From Viscum album (Eukaryota > Streptophyta > Magnoliopsida > Santalales > Viscaceae), in NCBI GenBank assembly GCA_963277665.1, contig OY728123.1, positions 627,066,915 to 627,130,914 of the forward strand: DNA of 64,000 nucleotides, written 5' to 3'. Both the position numbers and the translations under genes were made by a program. Of the stretch, positions 1 through 14,399 are shown in pieces. Numbering within the stretch: the first letter of the stretch is position 1; every line of letters starts with the position of its first letter. The notes beneath the pieces were generated by a model. That model searched no databases, was not told the DNA's origin, and was given only the letters and a program-made list of their open reading frames with translations.

Positions 1-3000
1 TATAGAATGTTCACCAAAAGACACACATTATTTTATGTATTATCTTAAAAAAATGATGCTGATAAATTATATTCCAATATATGTATAACCTATTTGGGAA
101 TCACGGTTTTTGATTCCCTTGATAACATAGGTCCATATCCAAAGGATCATTGAGAGGTTTCCATGGGCTTGATAATGTATTTATTCTTTACACATCGAGT
201 TTTATTAAAGATGGAATCCCTCCTATAATTGGGCCATTTCATTCTCAGGATATGATATATCTACCCTACCTTATATATTTATAACCATGTATATCAATGG
301 ATGAGGAGTATTTTTTTAACCATGGTCATCATACATAGGTGTATAAATAAATATATACCAATGGTATTCCTATTTTTGTATATGTTCTATCCAAATCTAA
401 CTGTGTATTGTGCCTAATGTTCTAACACCTCTTTTTTCTCACACTAACAATGAATCATATAGGATTATAATTCCGATTTGAAAATTCCATTAGAAAAATC
501 CAATCATCCAACAATGTACTCCTCCTTAGGTTTATTACCCAACACATATTTCCTAATGTTATTTATCTTTAGATGTAATAGATAACCATACCCTCTTCTT
601 ATGAATGGGATAAAATCCCTAAATTTCAATCCTTCGAAGATAAATACTCCCAATGAATCATATATAGGAACCCACCATATAGAAATACAATAACATTTAT
701 TATAATATTGTATATCTCACCCACCAGCAATATCATCTCTGAGATCCACCAATGGATGAGGATTAGGCTTTTCTCCATAGCCCTCATTCTTAGGTGTATT
801 ACTCATAACATAACAATGAATATCCATATTATGTTTAAGACTAAATTATCTAAATATTTCTTATTCCATGGAAAATGTCCCTATAAAAAATAAAAATGTA
901 GTGTCCAAAAAAATTTATTATATGTTGATTATGACATCGATAATTAATCAAGTGGGATTTAAGAGATGACTTGATTACCAAATTGGAATAATTAATTTTT
1001 TCACCAAGGGAATCCTCCATAGGTATAATCTCTAAAAACCTTATTTTTTTCCTTCGAAAAGTGAAATTACCCCTACCACAAGACATTAATCTAAAATATT
1101 TTATTACCAATGAGTCATAAAGGGGTAGTAATCCTATAAATAATCCCTTACCAATTAAATATTTTTTATCACTAATGACATACATGTCCTTATCTTATGA
1201 TGCTAAACTACGTGGTACAGTCCTACCATATGATATTAAAATATATAAATAAATCGGTTTCAACTATTATTCATTCCACTATAATGAAAGATAAGACACC
1301 TCTCCAGGTCCCAAACCTAATATCCCCATATTTGCATAATTTTATAATTTCCCCATAAGGTGATTTTTTAAGATAGATTATATTTTACCATATATCTATA
1401 TTCATGATGTTATCATCCAGCCATCCATAGGTCCATATTACATTCTGGTATCACTATAAATTCAATTTTTTGTGTTTCTTTTAATGAAACATTTTTTACT
1501 CAGTGATAAATATTAGTACGAGCCAAAAGAATATCATTATTTATAGTAAGAAGTCCCTTATAAAACCAATTGGTCCTCCTTGGACCAAATTACCTTTTAG
1601 TCCATCAATAAAGGAATCCCCATGTTTAAATCAAACACCAATTATCTCTAGATACATTTCACCTCAAAATTCCATTCCATGCAACATTAAACAATTTTTA
1701 ATCATTCATTGTCCAAAAACATCAAATATTTTGAAAATTATTCTTTAAATATCACTGAACTAGGTGGGTTTTGATTTATTTTCCCAGGATACATGGTATT
1801 CCTATTTAATATTAACAATCACAATACCAAAACAAAAATTTTCTCCTTCAAAGAAATTAAATTATAGAGTTCCCCATGTTGTCGCATTAAACTAAATAGC
1901 TTACCTTCACATAAAAATACTGTAGATAAAGAATATTTAATGTATAAAAATTCATTCTATACCATTAAAACCCATAACTAATCGAACATATTTCATTAGG
2001 GAAATTGGTAGAATAATTAAAATTATGGGGTAAGAATCCTGAACATGTATTTAATATATAATATTGTCTTATAGTTTGAAATAATTTCCAATAACAAGTA
2101 TAATGAGCCAAACCTCCCATTCTCATTGTTCAAAAAATATTCACAGAACTAATTGTAAAATCAATGATCAAATTCCATTGAAATGTTGGTCTATAATGTT
2201 ATAATAAACCACATGGAGTGAATACTCATTAAAAACAACGAGTCAATCATAATTTTAATCATTGAAATGAACAATAATATTAAATATATGAGACTTAAAT
2301 TAATTATTTCATTTTTCATCTAATTAATTTGAAAGAAAAAAATGCATCATCATAAGTTTTCTTATAAGTAATTGGATTCATGAGTTGACTAACATAAAAA
2401 ATTAGTTATTTAGAAAGTGGTGTATCGAAAAAATCTTATTTCGCATTAAAAAGAACTTTTCATAAGTTTTCAGTATTATTTGTTTTTTATTATTATTATT
2501 TATTTCATTCTAATGGATTGATTATGAAACATAGTTTCATGATGTTGATATTTAAGCTCTTTATCTATAGTGTAATTTTTTTGGACTTGTATTATTTATT
2601 TTATGAATTTAATGAAATATTTTCTTAAATAACATCCTACTAAAAAGTTCAACCCTTTAGAACTCATTTTATCTATTAGTTGAAAAGATCTATACATCAC
2701 TATGAAAATTTAACTAATTATTAAAAATATTACTACATAGTTATTTAGGTGGGGAATATCACCAAGCATATCATATGTGACTATTTAATTGTTTATTAGA
2801 CCACACATTATCCTATTCATCATATAGGGAAAATCCAACTATATTCAACTACTATGATGACTATCCGTGTTTTTCTAGTTGAGTGTAAATAATTTAAAAT
2901 GATAAAAATGAGTCACATAACTGTTATAGTAACACCAATACTTCATTTCCTCATATGAGATAATCCATGTTCACACCACATTAGCATGATACCATATTGT

Positions 3001-6000
3001 TGGATCATATAGGTACTAAAAATTACTCTTTTGATGGAATTCAACACATAATAATTCACATGGTATTTAATCTCACTATCATATTTCATGTTATCCAATT
3101 TTGAATTAAATATTATGTTGATTTTCTTGGAATCCTTTTACTTCATCCAAACCAATATGTTCACAATATATTGATATCTGTCCCTTTGTACAACACATAA
3201 TGTGTTTGACTCAAGAAAAATTAATGTAAAATCAAATTTTCTCATATCCAAGTTCCTCTAATGTATGATGTATATAAAAATTTCATTTAAATTATTATAG
3301 TTATATGAAATTGGTAATCCCATCATGAATAATCCTAGATCCTGTAATCTTAAACCCTAGAATTTCCAAAACAATGCATTAGTTATATAACTATTGTGAA
3401 TTATGACCAAAAATTGCTCCCCCATGGTCGCATTAATCAATAAATGTTACAATTAAGTTTTATTATAATACATTATAAGTATAAACAATATTAAAAAAAA
3501 TAAAATTCATGTTAATAATTATAATTTCAAACTGATTTCAATGAAGATTAAAAATAATCATCTATTATACATTTGACATAACTTCATAACCATGTGGATG
3601 ATGTCTTTAAAATAAATTTAAAATTTTAATTTAGGGAATACGTAAATTTATAATAAAAAATATTTTCCCTTGGTTAACAAACTATAGTGTAACTTTTACA
3701 TTGATGAACAATTAATGTTTTAAAAAAATTGATAATGATTTATGATTAGTTCATTAATAAAAGATAATATTTAGGTCTTTTTAGTTTTAAATGTTCATTT
3801 TAGAGATTCCATAATCTTGAATATAAACACATAATTTTCATTTCAAAATATGAACACCTTCAAATTATTAATTATATTAAATTTTATTTTAAACATATGA
3901 TATAATAAAATTAATAAAAATTATTATAATTTATAAAATATAAATTATTTAAATTATCAATATATCGTATGTGTAACATTATTAAAACCTTGATCAAGTA
4001 TAAAAAAAATTGAAGTGGGGTTAAATAAATTACTAAATATTACCCTTATTTTTACTAATTATATTTATTAATATTGATCAATGGATATTCTTAAAATATA
4101 AAAAATTTATATTTGTACTTATTATAAAATTTATAAAAATTATACAAATAACAATTATGATTTATAAATAAACACTTATATTTATCATAAGGTAAGTAAT
4201 ACTATTTAATAAATGAAATATTAATATTAAGCCATAGTATAAATGAATATTTGTTAATAACTATTTCAAAAATAATAATTATTTAATTTTAAAGTTGTCA
4301 AGATTTATATATTTATAATTTCTATTATATTTTAATGAACATCCCAAAATACATTTTTAATGATTTATACACATTTTGAAATATATATAAATAAATTGGT
4401 AATTGAATTTAATGGAAAATACTTTTTCCAGAAAATATTCATTTTTAATTATTTTAACCATATCATAAAATATAATAAAAATCATATTCACAAATACATA
4501 CAAAATTAGAAACTATGACTGATTTTATAGTTACTATTAAATGATTTATGGTATAATCGTAATATTTTAAAAATAATAGTACGGTCCTCTCTTACAATAT
4601 CACATATAGTATTTAAAGATTCACCAAGATCTCATAAATACGTATGATGCTTAATTTTAAAATCGTAATACAATAAATCATTGAATGAAATATATATGAT
4701 TCATACACTAAGACTAATACAATTTTAAAGGATTTTTAATGTGTTTATTCTTACTATATACCAAATCATAAGTGATGACTCAATTAGGCATACAAATTAA
4801 TGTATCGTGTTTTATGATAGGGATTACAAAATGCTATATTATAAATTTCAACACTAGTATGATTTCATGAATCTAATGGCATGGTATGTCTTTTGTTCCA
4901 CTAATGGATCTTAAATTATGAAAGGAAATTTTTATCACTTTTTAAGTAATATATAAACTCAATCTAAATTAAACTATTATAAATTAATGAAATAATCTGA
5001 AAATATTATATGAAGAATCTATAAATTCATTCATTATAATTTTTTTTCATTTATCTCTCTTTAACCATAATTGTATGGGTTTGATTAAGAACGTTAAGAG
5101 GATTCCAAAAAAATCCCACTCATGGAGGAATTCAAGGGATAAAATAGAATATATAATCACATTAATGGGGTGATCATTTCATCTATGATAAACTAATACC
5201 GTAATAAGAAAATGATGAAAACTTTTATGAGATATTTGAAGAGAGAGTTTTGGTTTTCCTTATATTTAATAGAAACTAACCGTAACATGTTATTTGTATA
5301 ACATCCCAAGACCATTAATCTCGAATATGGGACTGAAAGCATAATATTTTCATTTATTGTAATGATAATAATAAATATAACCAGATTAAAACAAAAAAAA
5401 TCTTAAAACATCAAAAATATTTTTTTTATCACTTATATAACCAAGGATAATTTAGGATTATACTTTTAGAGAAATTAGAAAAACACTAACATAACAATAC
5501 CCATGTCTTTAAGTGAGCATAAATCTCACTATAACTGTATTTTCAATTTCCATGTTATATATTCATATTTACTCATAATCATCATTAAATATTTTGATTA
5601 AAATTTTATAATTTGTGATGAGGACAAAGAGATATATAAGAGACATATAAACTTGGAAAGAAACTAGTTATTCATTTTAAAAAATTAAAAAAATATTTTC
5701 TCTGAGAACTTTTAATAAATTTATTACTCATGAAATAAATATTAACACTCAATTATTTTCATAAAACTCATTATAATAAAATATAAATTAAAACTCTCAT
5801 TCATGGGTAATTCCATAGAAAAAAGGACAAACCCAATATTTTTTTAATAAAAAACTTTCCTTTTTCCCAAAAGGTATAATTATTTACTTTAAAAAAATAT
5901 CATTAGATCACCTTGTGAAATCAATATTTTTTTTTCTGAAAAATAATTTTCAATAATTGAAATTCAATGTATTAAACATGGGATATGTTTTTCACATCTC

Positions 6001-6936
6001 AAAAATAATAACTAGTACATAAACATTATTATTAGAAATAAATATCAATCTCACCTATCCTTGGTTTTTAACCAATCCACCCATCATCATAAAAAATTTC
6101 CATGAACTATAACATAATCAAATCAAAAAATATATTTCATGAAAATATTCTTTTCACCCCTAAGAAATTGTTTTACAAATATTGAAATATCCATTCCATT
6201 TAAAATTATTTTCAATGTACTAAAAACATATGTAATAAGGATTTTTCATTAATGATAACATCGATTAATATAAAGGAATCAGAACATCAAATAAGGGTAA
6301 ATTTTGATGGAAAATCTATTGATTCAATAAATGATAAAACAGAACCCCACTTTGACCATTTTTTAAAAATGTTCCATATAAAATACATTTAACATTCCTT
6401 TTTAAAATAACTAAATTGATTAAAATGGTGAATCAAAATTCCCTTAGGAATTTGTCAATAACTATGTAAATACTTAAAAAAAATAATTTTATGAATGTCG
6501 CATTATAGAAAATGATTTATATTTTCAATCTAGGAATTATTTATAGTAAGGTTTTAAAATTAAATTGCCACATATTTTAATTATGAATCATCATGAAATA
6601 CCATTATTATTAAAATTAAAAACCTATTTTAATTGTTTAATTTATTAAAAATTATTTTCATTGTTATTAATTATTTTATTTAAAATATTATTATGTTATA
6701 TAGAATTTCTTAATAAATTAAGTTCATATTGGATGATTTGAGGATAGTTGAATCATATGTTCAAAATGTGTTCAGATTATAGAAAACAATCATGGGTGTA
6801 ATTATTAAACATAATCTATCAAAATTTTAAAATAATAATGGTTTTTATATATTATTTATATTTCAAAAACAACAATGAAATATGGTTATGAAAAATTAAT
6901 TATGCTACAATCATAGTGACCATTAGAAATACATAC
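1..6936. other. AT-rich non-coding DNA, no gene recognised
   Basis: This stretch is very AT-rich and broken by stops in all frames. The few short open frames (for example around 850-1185 and 1503-1748) have biased composition and match no family I know. Between about 420 and 1160 phrases such as 'caatgaatcatatagga' recur in diverged form, which hints at old repeat units. At about 5294 the string 'tgtataacatcccaaga' resembles the start of a chromovirus-type LTR, but no matching LTR end, PBS or second copy was found. Most likely it is decayed transposon sequence. Confidence 0.6.
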
Positions 6937-9900
6937 TTACCTTCTCATCATTCATAATGAGTCAAATTTTAAATTTTATTATGTTTTCATAGTACTTCTA
7001 TATAGTGGCTAGTTGTGTCAAACCCACAGGGAAGGATGAATAACAAAATTTCATTAAAAAAACCCCCCACTTTTTTGGAAATTGAATAATTTTCATTTTA
7101 TTTTGCTTATTTTTATATTTATATATATTTAAAAAATTAGTAATTTCTCACAATTTTTTATTTATTTTTGTTCTATGTTATGAGAAAATACAGAAAAATA
7201 TGAAAAATAAGTGAGAAACAGAGACAAGAGAATGTCAAAATGAACAATCAAGAGATATACCGAGGGAACGGTATACCTTACTAGTTTAAAATTATTCCTA
7301 ATGAAATATATTTATATGGAACATAACCACTAAAAATGATGACTTATTTCCCTCTCAAGGATATTTTTCACTCAAATCAAACAATTTCGGAGTTACCCAC
7401 TCCAAGAAAGGTTCAACAAAAAAATTTGTATTCAAAAAATTCAACTGACACAATCTATCTAAATGTTATGGAGTTCTCTTTTTGATTTAAAATATTTAGA
7501 CGAAAATATATCCATTATAAAACTCACTGAATGAACATTGAATTTTTAATTGAATAAAAATGGGATGAATAAAATGTTTGATTTCAATGTTAATCTTGAT
7601 GATAAATTCTTAAATCATTAAAATAAAAAAGTGAAAAGGGAAATCTAAGATAACTAGTACAAAATTAAATTCCCCAAAACAATATTTATAGTTAACTATC
7701 ATGTTCTGAATAAAAAATGAAATCATTCAATTGAAATATATGGAATTGAGATATAACATGAAAAGAGAGACCCCCCCTATGAACTATAATGGTGTTACAC
7801 TGCTCCTATGTCTTCTTCATGAGAACTACAAGAAGTGTTACTCCAATGGCCTTTGAGGAATTTATTATGTAAAATGTTGAATAGTCAATGAATGAATACC
7901 TCCTTATGTTTTACTAAATCTCTCCAATTTTAAATCATCTTTCATTTACTACATGTCACCTATAAATTCCTTTGACTTAGGTAAGTCCTTATCTATAAAA
8001 CCACACACATGTGTTTTTTTGTGAAATAGATGATGAAGTATGAATATTTCTCTAACTAATACTGAAAAGTTTGATAAGATGCATATTAAATGTATCTCAT
8101 CTCCCACATGTGATTAAAAAAACAAATCATGATTAAAATAGTTTAATAAATGATAAAAAGAGTTAAGAAGAATTTACATATAAAATTTATTAATATTAAT
8201 ATTTTTTAATTAATATTTAACAAATATTTAATAATATTAATATTTATTTCTTATTTAAAATATTAATAAAAAATTTAATTGTATATTTTTTGTTTTTATT
8301 AAAAATATGAATTTAATTTGTAATTAAATGTTAATTTATTAAGACTGTTGAAGTTAATATTTTAATATCTTTATAAAAGATACTTATTAAAACTATTATT
8401 TTCCGATTAATTTTTTTTATTTTATTAATTTAGTTAATCAAATATTATTATAAATTTTTATTTTAATTAATAAATATTAGATTAAATATTTAAGTCTTCA
8501 TATTTTATGTAGAATAGATTTTTTACATTATTTACAAATAATTATGATTAAAATTTTCGTTATATATTATTTATTTTATTTATTTATTTTTTAAAATATA
8601 CTTTAATATTATTAACGATTTTTTATTATAATTATTATAATTATTTATTTATTATTTATATTATTTTATTATATTTTTTTATTGCCCCCCCCCCTTTCTT
8701 CATTGTTGTGCCGGGGGAGGAGGGGTGGTTCAGCCTCTTCCCGAAGAAGCCCTGGCCTTCCTATGATAGATTCATCCTCACCTCCAGGTGGAATCAAATA
8801 GAGGCTCGAAATCCAGATGACAAAAACAAAAAAATTTCCGATTGTGGTAGTACTAGATCCAGTTGGTGTCTTATGACAGCACGATTCATCCACAACAGTG
8901 AAGAAAGTCCCTCTAAATGGCTCCGGTTCTAGTAAAGGAAAACATCATCTTCAAATCTGCAATTGAAATCCACGTCGGACCCACGTTGTTGATGCTCAAT
9001 GTCATCCCATTTATATATATTTTTTATTTTTTAAAATGAATTTATTAAATTTCTATTTTGTGACTGGATCTATTTGTTGATTGAATTGTTCTTCATACAA
9101 TTTTCAAATTGCAGTTAAAGTATGACTGTATCTGTGAGTTGTGATTAAGATTTATTTTTTGTGGATAATACAAAATAATGGTTGTTATATTCAATTATGT
9201 AGGAGGTATTGAATCCAATAGTGTGTTAGTAGAATAAGGTATGGCATCGACAGCTCAGTGCATCGGGAGGATGGAGAATGGGGGTGTGTCGGTTACTTGA
9301 GCTACCGAAGGAAGGGTATTAGTGAGTGATAGAGGTGTGACTTGAAAGATAGTCACTCAATAACTGGGTGTGAGTGTAAGAAACAAGGACTCAACATTGA
9401 GAATTGTAGTGAATGTGAGAACATGGAATTTGGGTAGTGTAAGAGACGGTGAGATGTGTCTCGCCATCGCACTGTTGGTGAGAGAATTGTATAGTGCCAA
9501 CAGTGAGTGGTTGAGTTGATTGGACAAATGGGAAAGGATGTCAGTATATCATAAAAAGGGAAAGGGGACAAAATTTAGTCACTATTTTATATTCCTATAG
9601 TGATTAATAGATCATTGATTGAAGCTAGGGCATTGTCGGTGAGAAATGACTAACTGATGCAGTAATGGAAAGACATTTGTTGGTATCAGCGACTCAAATT
9701 TTTAAATAGAAATCCTAAAAAAATTAATTAAATTAACACATTAATTATATTAACCAATAAAAATTATAAACAAATAAATTAATTAATTATATGAAGACTT
9801 AAAATAAGAAAAATGAATTGATTAAAGAAATATTATAACTAATTATTTTAAAAAAAATAAAATAACACTTAACTCAAATTAAAAATAAACTATAGTATAT

Positions 9901-10348
9901 AATAGAAAAATTAAAATAAATGTTCAATAAAATTAATAATTTAAATTAAAAGGATATAAATAAATACAAATCTATAATTATAATATAGTAATTAATGATT
10001 TTAATTTTTTTTAGAAAACATAATTAAAGTATTAAATATTAAATTATGGACTAAGTTTAAAAAAATTATTAAATAACTAGTAAATGAAAATTTCATATTA
10101 TTAAAAATTAAAGTATATTTAATGGAATATATTAATTAGTAAATTAATAGACTAGAAAAATTATTTAAATGAAATTAATTATTTTAAAATCTAAAGATAC
10201 ATAATTAACTATATAAAATTATTAATTAATAAATGTAATTAAAAACAATACCAATGTTCCATAATTTACAAAAAAGTGAAATTTTTTTTATATGAATAAA
10301 AATAAATTAAAATTCATTTGAAAAATATATAAAATTAAGGCCAAATCA
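6937..10348 (-). repeat. 3' LTR of the Athila element
   Basis: It aligns by eye with 38768-42014 over its whole length, with many substitutions and indels. Shared landmarks are the 'ctatatagtggct' segment near 7000, an AT-only tract of about 500 bp (8150-8680), an oligo-C run at about 8685-8694 followed by a short GC-richer segment (8700-8940), the 'gatgcagtaa' segment near 9660, and 'ggccaaatca' at the right edge. The canonical TG at the plus-left edge has become TT. Short open frames at 8669-8932 and 9353-9571 lie in non-coding LTR sequence and are not genes. Confidence 0.75.
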
Positions 10349-12614
10349 AATTTCCCACACATAACCATTGATTGTCCTCAATCAATCTCCTAAATTACTA
10401 TCAATTTAAAAAATAATTTTTTTTATTATTCACACGAGGTAATTTTAATGATTAAGGAATCGTCCCTTTTTATAAATTTTTGCCTCATATACAAGACTGC
10501 CTATTGACTTACTACAATTCCAATCCATGTTATAAGTTTAAGAGTAATACAAAATTAAAATTAAGTGGAATGTAAAATGTAACAGAAGAACATTGTTTTT
10601 TGATTATCTCCTAGGATTGAAACAGAAAAAAATACAAGGAAAATTAAAAAAATGAACCGCCTTGTTGATAAACCCTAAATGGATTCATAAAAATAAAAGG
10701 TCCACTTCTTCATCTTGGGTTCATTATTCCACTCAAATAAATTAACTCATTTTTTACCCATGAGCATTATTTTATTTTTTCCTAATCCATGTATCTTGTG
10801 ATACGCACTATGCATATACACTTATTCATTATTGTCCATCGGGATTTAATTAATAGAAACTCACACAGTGCCTTAGGTCATAGAGAATCATTGTGGGTTC
10901 CCATTTTATCATTTTAATCTAGTTTATATATATATATACATATATATGAAATACATTTAATCATGATAAATAAAGGGATTTTTTTTTTAAATTATTGAAA
11001 AGTATGTTGAGTACCCCAAGAAAAAGTTCAATATTTTAGTTCCTAATGTTATGATCTCAATCCCACAAACAAGTATCCTATATCACTCTCAAAAATAGTT
11101 CCTAAACCAAATTTTCATAAAATCATTAAGTACATTCACTCACTAGTCATTCATCCTTATATGTTTTAGAATCATGGAAACTCAACTACCATTAATATAT
11201 TATCTTTTGGAAAGACACCATTTATATTAATCTCAAATACTAAAGAGATAAAATGATGAATGAATTTTGAAAAAATATAAACTTTTTTAATAAAATTTTT
11301 AATGTGTGGTGGGTTTTTTTGGGCTTCCATTAAGGTACAGATTAGCTCAATATATATTTTCCCCTCCCCCACACTTAAAACTCAACTTTGTATGAAAAGT
11401 TTAATTCTTATATGTATAATTCACATGGACAATTATATCTCAAATTAGGTTTTCAAAATAGTATATCGATGACATGTATCAAGGGTATCATTAAAACTCA
11501 AAATAAGTTTTTTCACCTAAATTAATTTACAATAGGATTAAATCAATTATTATTTATGGTAGTGATATAATTTTTCAATTAAAAATAAACATTATCATGT
11601 AAAATATTGATACATATACTGAATTTGGTGTAGCAAGAATGAAAAATTTATTCTACTATATTTCTAGATGATTACACTGATTCATGGTAAATCAAACAAA
11701 AAATTACAAAATATTCAATAAAAACAAAACCCATTTTACATTTACCCCCTCCACCGCCACTAAATTTCTAAATATGATGAGATTTATATAACGTAAAATA
11801 TAATTTCCAACATCAATTTCATAAAGAAGAATGTTTTCCAGTATTCCAAATCATAATTTTTTTTAGTCAACAAAAAAAGATATGAGGGAGTTTCTAGAAG
11901 AAAAAGTGAATATAAAAGAATTTATAAGAAACAACACACTAAAAAAATTCTAGAAAAGGTAGAATGTACAGAAAATGTTTCCAACTATTGAAAAAATCAA
12001 TGAATTACCAAAACTAATGTTGGTGACTCAATTGCATCGGTGAGTCAGGGACTCGTAGATAAATTGTGACTTAATAGTAATTTTTTTAAAGTCACAAGGA
12101 GAAGAAACATTAATGTATAAGTAAAATTAAAGAACATCCTTGTTAATTTTGTTTCTAAAAATGATCCATTTTGGGAATTCCACTACTTTCTGACATCATC
12201 AACATCCAAATTTATATTCACCAAAAATAAGAAGGCAACACCAGTAGAAATAGTGAAGACAAGAAAATCAATAAATAAAAACATTATTCATAAAATAAAA
12301 TATGAATAAAAATAAATAAAAAACATGAAATAGGAGTTGAATCCCATGATGCACTAATATTTAATTATTTAGTAAGACATTATTTAAATTTTTGACTCTA
12401 ACACAGTGACGACATACATGTTCTTTGGCTAACCATAAAAATATATTTTGAATATTTTCCCACTATCCTTCGTGTTATTTATTCTCATATCCAATAATAT
12501 AAAAATAACCCTTATTTAGAACTCTAACAACTATAAATAGACCTAACCACAAAAATTTTAATTTTCCAGGAAAGAGATTAAATATCGAATTAAAGAGAAG
12601 TGCCTTCTATATAG
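10349..12614 (-). other. Athila 3' untranslated internal region and polypurine tract
   Basis: This is the non-coding stretch between the integrase end and the 3' LTR on the minus strand. Next to the LTR, 10349-10360 reads on the minus strand as a purine-rich 'tgtgggaaatt', a likely polypurine tract. At 11361-11376 the minus strand reads 'aagtgtgggggagggg', which resembles the G-rich motif that often follows the pol frame in Athila elements. No env-like reading frame is visible. The rest is AT-rich and featureless. Confidence 0.5.
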
Positions 12615-13600
12615 GTTTAAACTATCTATTTGGTATGACAGAATAATGAATGAATTTATACCTCTTGTGGTATATCCTTAAAATTTCATAAGAATCTATC
12701 ATAATAACATTAAGATCACTGATCTCACGCAATATCATTTCACTATCACTCTTAATATAAAAATTTAATGGCTTAATTTCCCACATAACGTGTGCTGAAT
12801 CTCTACAGGAAAATGAAAATAATTTCCAAATAGAATACAATATAGAGACATACATATTGGGGTCTTAAAAGATGTTCTGTATTCCCATAATGAATTATTT
12901 AATATAAGAGACTCATACTTCCTAGAATTTGAGACAGTTTTCTCTATGATCTACTTCATCTCCCTATTTTATATCCCTACCTGTCCACTTGAATATGGAT
13001 TATATGACATTCCAGTTTTATAAACACAACCATATTATTTCATTAAATCCATAAACTTGTAGTTTTTAATGTTTGATACATTATTAGTTATAAGGGATTT
13101 GGTACTCCAAATATTGAGAATATATTCTTTTTAACAAACATTATAACATTGTTGCCCTGGTTATTGGGAAGAGACACTACCTCAACCCACATATAAACAT
13201 AATCTATAGTGACTAAAATATACTCATTCACATTAGATGATGGATGTGGACCCATACAATCTAAACCCCAGACATTAAAAATATCTACTTCCAAAGTACC
13301 CTTTTTAGGAAAATCTAGCTTCCTACCAACATTTACTATCCATTGACTTCTCTCACATGCTAAAATATGACTAATAGCATCATTAAATAAAGTTAGCCCA
13401 TAAAAATCATATTAATGGATTTTTTTGTGTTGTCCTCTCAACACCATGGTGTCCTCCCCTAGGGTGAGTACTGTGAACTCTCCAAAATAGGTATAATATT
13501 TCCTCTAGAACTCACCTCCTTATAATTCCATCATCATATCTCCTAAAATGCAAAAGATAGTCCCAAAGGTAATACTTATGCTCTGATAAAAATTGTTCAT
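12615..13600 (-). pseudogene. Athila integrase remnant
   Basis: Integrase would insert the cDNA copy into the host genome. Read on the minus strand, 13600 down to 13300 keeps a zinc-binding-like N-terminal section (phrases like 'SQYSPxGGHHGVERTTQK' and 'GFYWANF'). Next, 13294-13088 gives the start of the catalytic core ('VWGLDCMGPHPSSNVNEYIL', then a 'VKKNIFSIFGVP' block). The region 13080-12960 gives 'SSGQVGI', a stop, then 'NREMK', where the family has Gly-Gln-Val-Glu; the catalytic Glu appears replaced by Gly. The C-terminal part is open at 12855-12622 ('HVMWEIKPLNFYIKSDSEM'). Several frameshifts and stops separate these blocks. The lineage call rests on the order and spacing of Athila-like motifs and is quite sure. 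The gene is certainly dead. Confidence 0.85.
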
Positions 13601-13689
13601 TTAGTTACTAGACAAGTATATTGCAATTCCATGGAAATTTCCTTTTTCAGATAGTCCGAAGTTTCTCATTAGGGAAGGAATAGTTTATC

Positions 13690-14010
13690 TCAATTTAATA
13701 TTCACAATCGGTTAGTGGAAGCCTAAAAATATGACATGAATCTTGGTTTTTATCTCCCTACTTATCTCTTATTTGGAATTCAAATTCCTTTAATAGTAGA
13801 ATCCATATAATAATCCTAGGATTATCCTCCTTCATTGAGAAAATATATTTAAAGTTATATTGGTAAGAGAAAATGATGAATTTTGAACCATACAGACACT
13901 ACTTACAAATATGAAGACCAAACAAAATAGCTAATAACTTCTTTTTCAGTAGTGGTATAGTTTCACTGTTCTTCATCTTGAAGCCTTCTAGAATAATAAA
14001 ACTCATTCAA
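13690..14010 (-). pseudogene. Athila RNase H remnant
   Basis: RNase H degrades the RNA template during reverse transcription. On the minus strand this stretch gives 'TTEKEVISYF', matching the family block Thr-Thr-Glu-Lys-Glu-Leu. After a degenerate section comes a block reading Ile-Ile-Trp-Ile-Leu-Leu-Leu-Lys-Glu-Phe-Glu, like the family's 'RWILLLQEF' segment, then 'QIRDK'. Frameshifts and stops interrupt the reading, so no single open frame exists. It sits between RT (14.4-15.0 kb) and integrase (12.6-13.6 kb), as expected for Ty3/gypsy order. Confidence 0.65.
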
Positions 14011-14399
14011 CTCTTTATCCCTCCTCTAGTAGCCTTCTAGAATAATTAACCACATTCAACTTCTTATCCCCCCTCTATCCTAACACAATTCCAAGAGCCA
14101 TGTCACTAGCTTGACACAATAATTAAAAATGTATTTTCTAATTAGGTGCAGTAATAATATGTGATTTAGAGAGTTATTCCTTATGTAGATTAAATTATTT
14201 CAAACTAGTTTCATCAAATAAATGGGTGTATCCTTAACAAGACGGGAAAACAAGGATTTATTGATTTTTTAGAAATCATTTATAACCCTCCAGTAGGAAA
14301 AAACTTCCCTAGGAATCTTTTAACACCATTAACATTTTTAGGAGGTGAATTTTTTTAATTTCATCAATTTTTGTAGTGTTAACCTCTAATCCTCTATTG

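Noticed and set aside
420..1160. Possible tandem repeat built on 'caatgaatcatatagga'
   Set aside because: Only three or four diverged matches at irregular spacing. It cannot be separated from chance in AT-rich DNA without a computed self-alignment.
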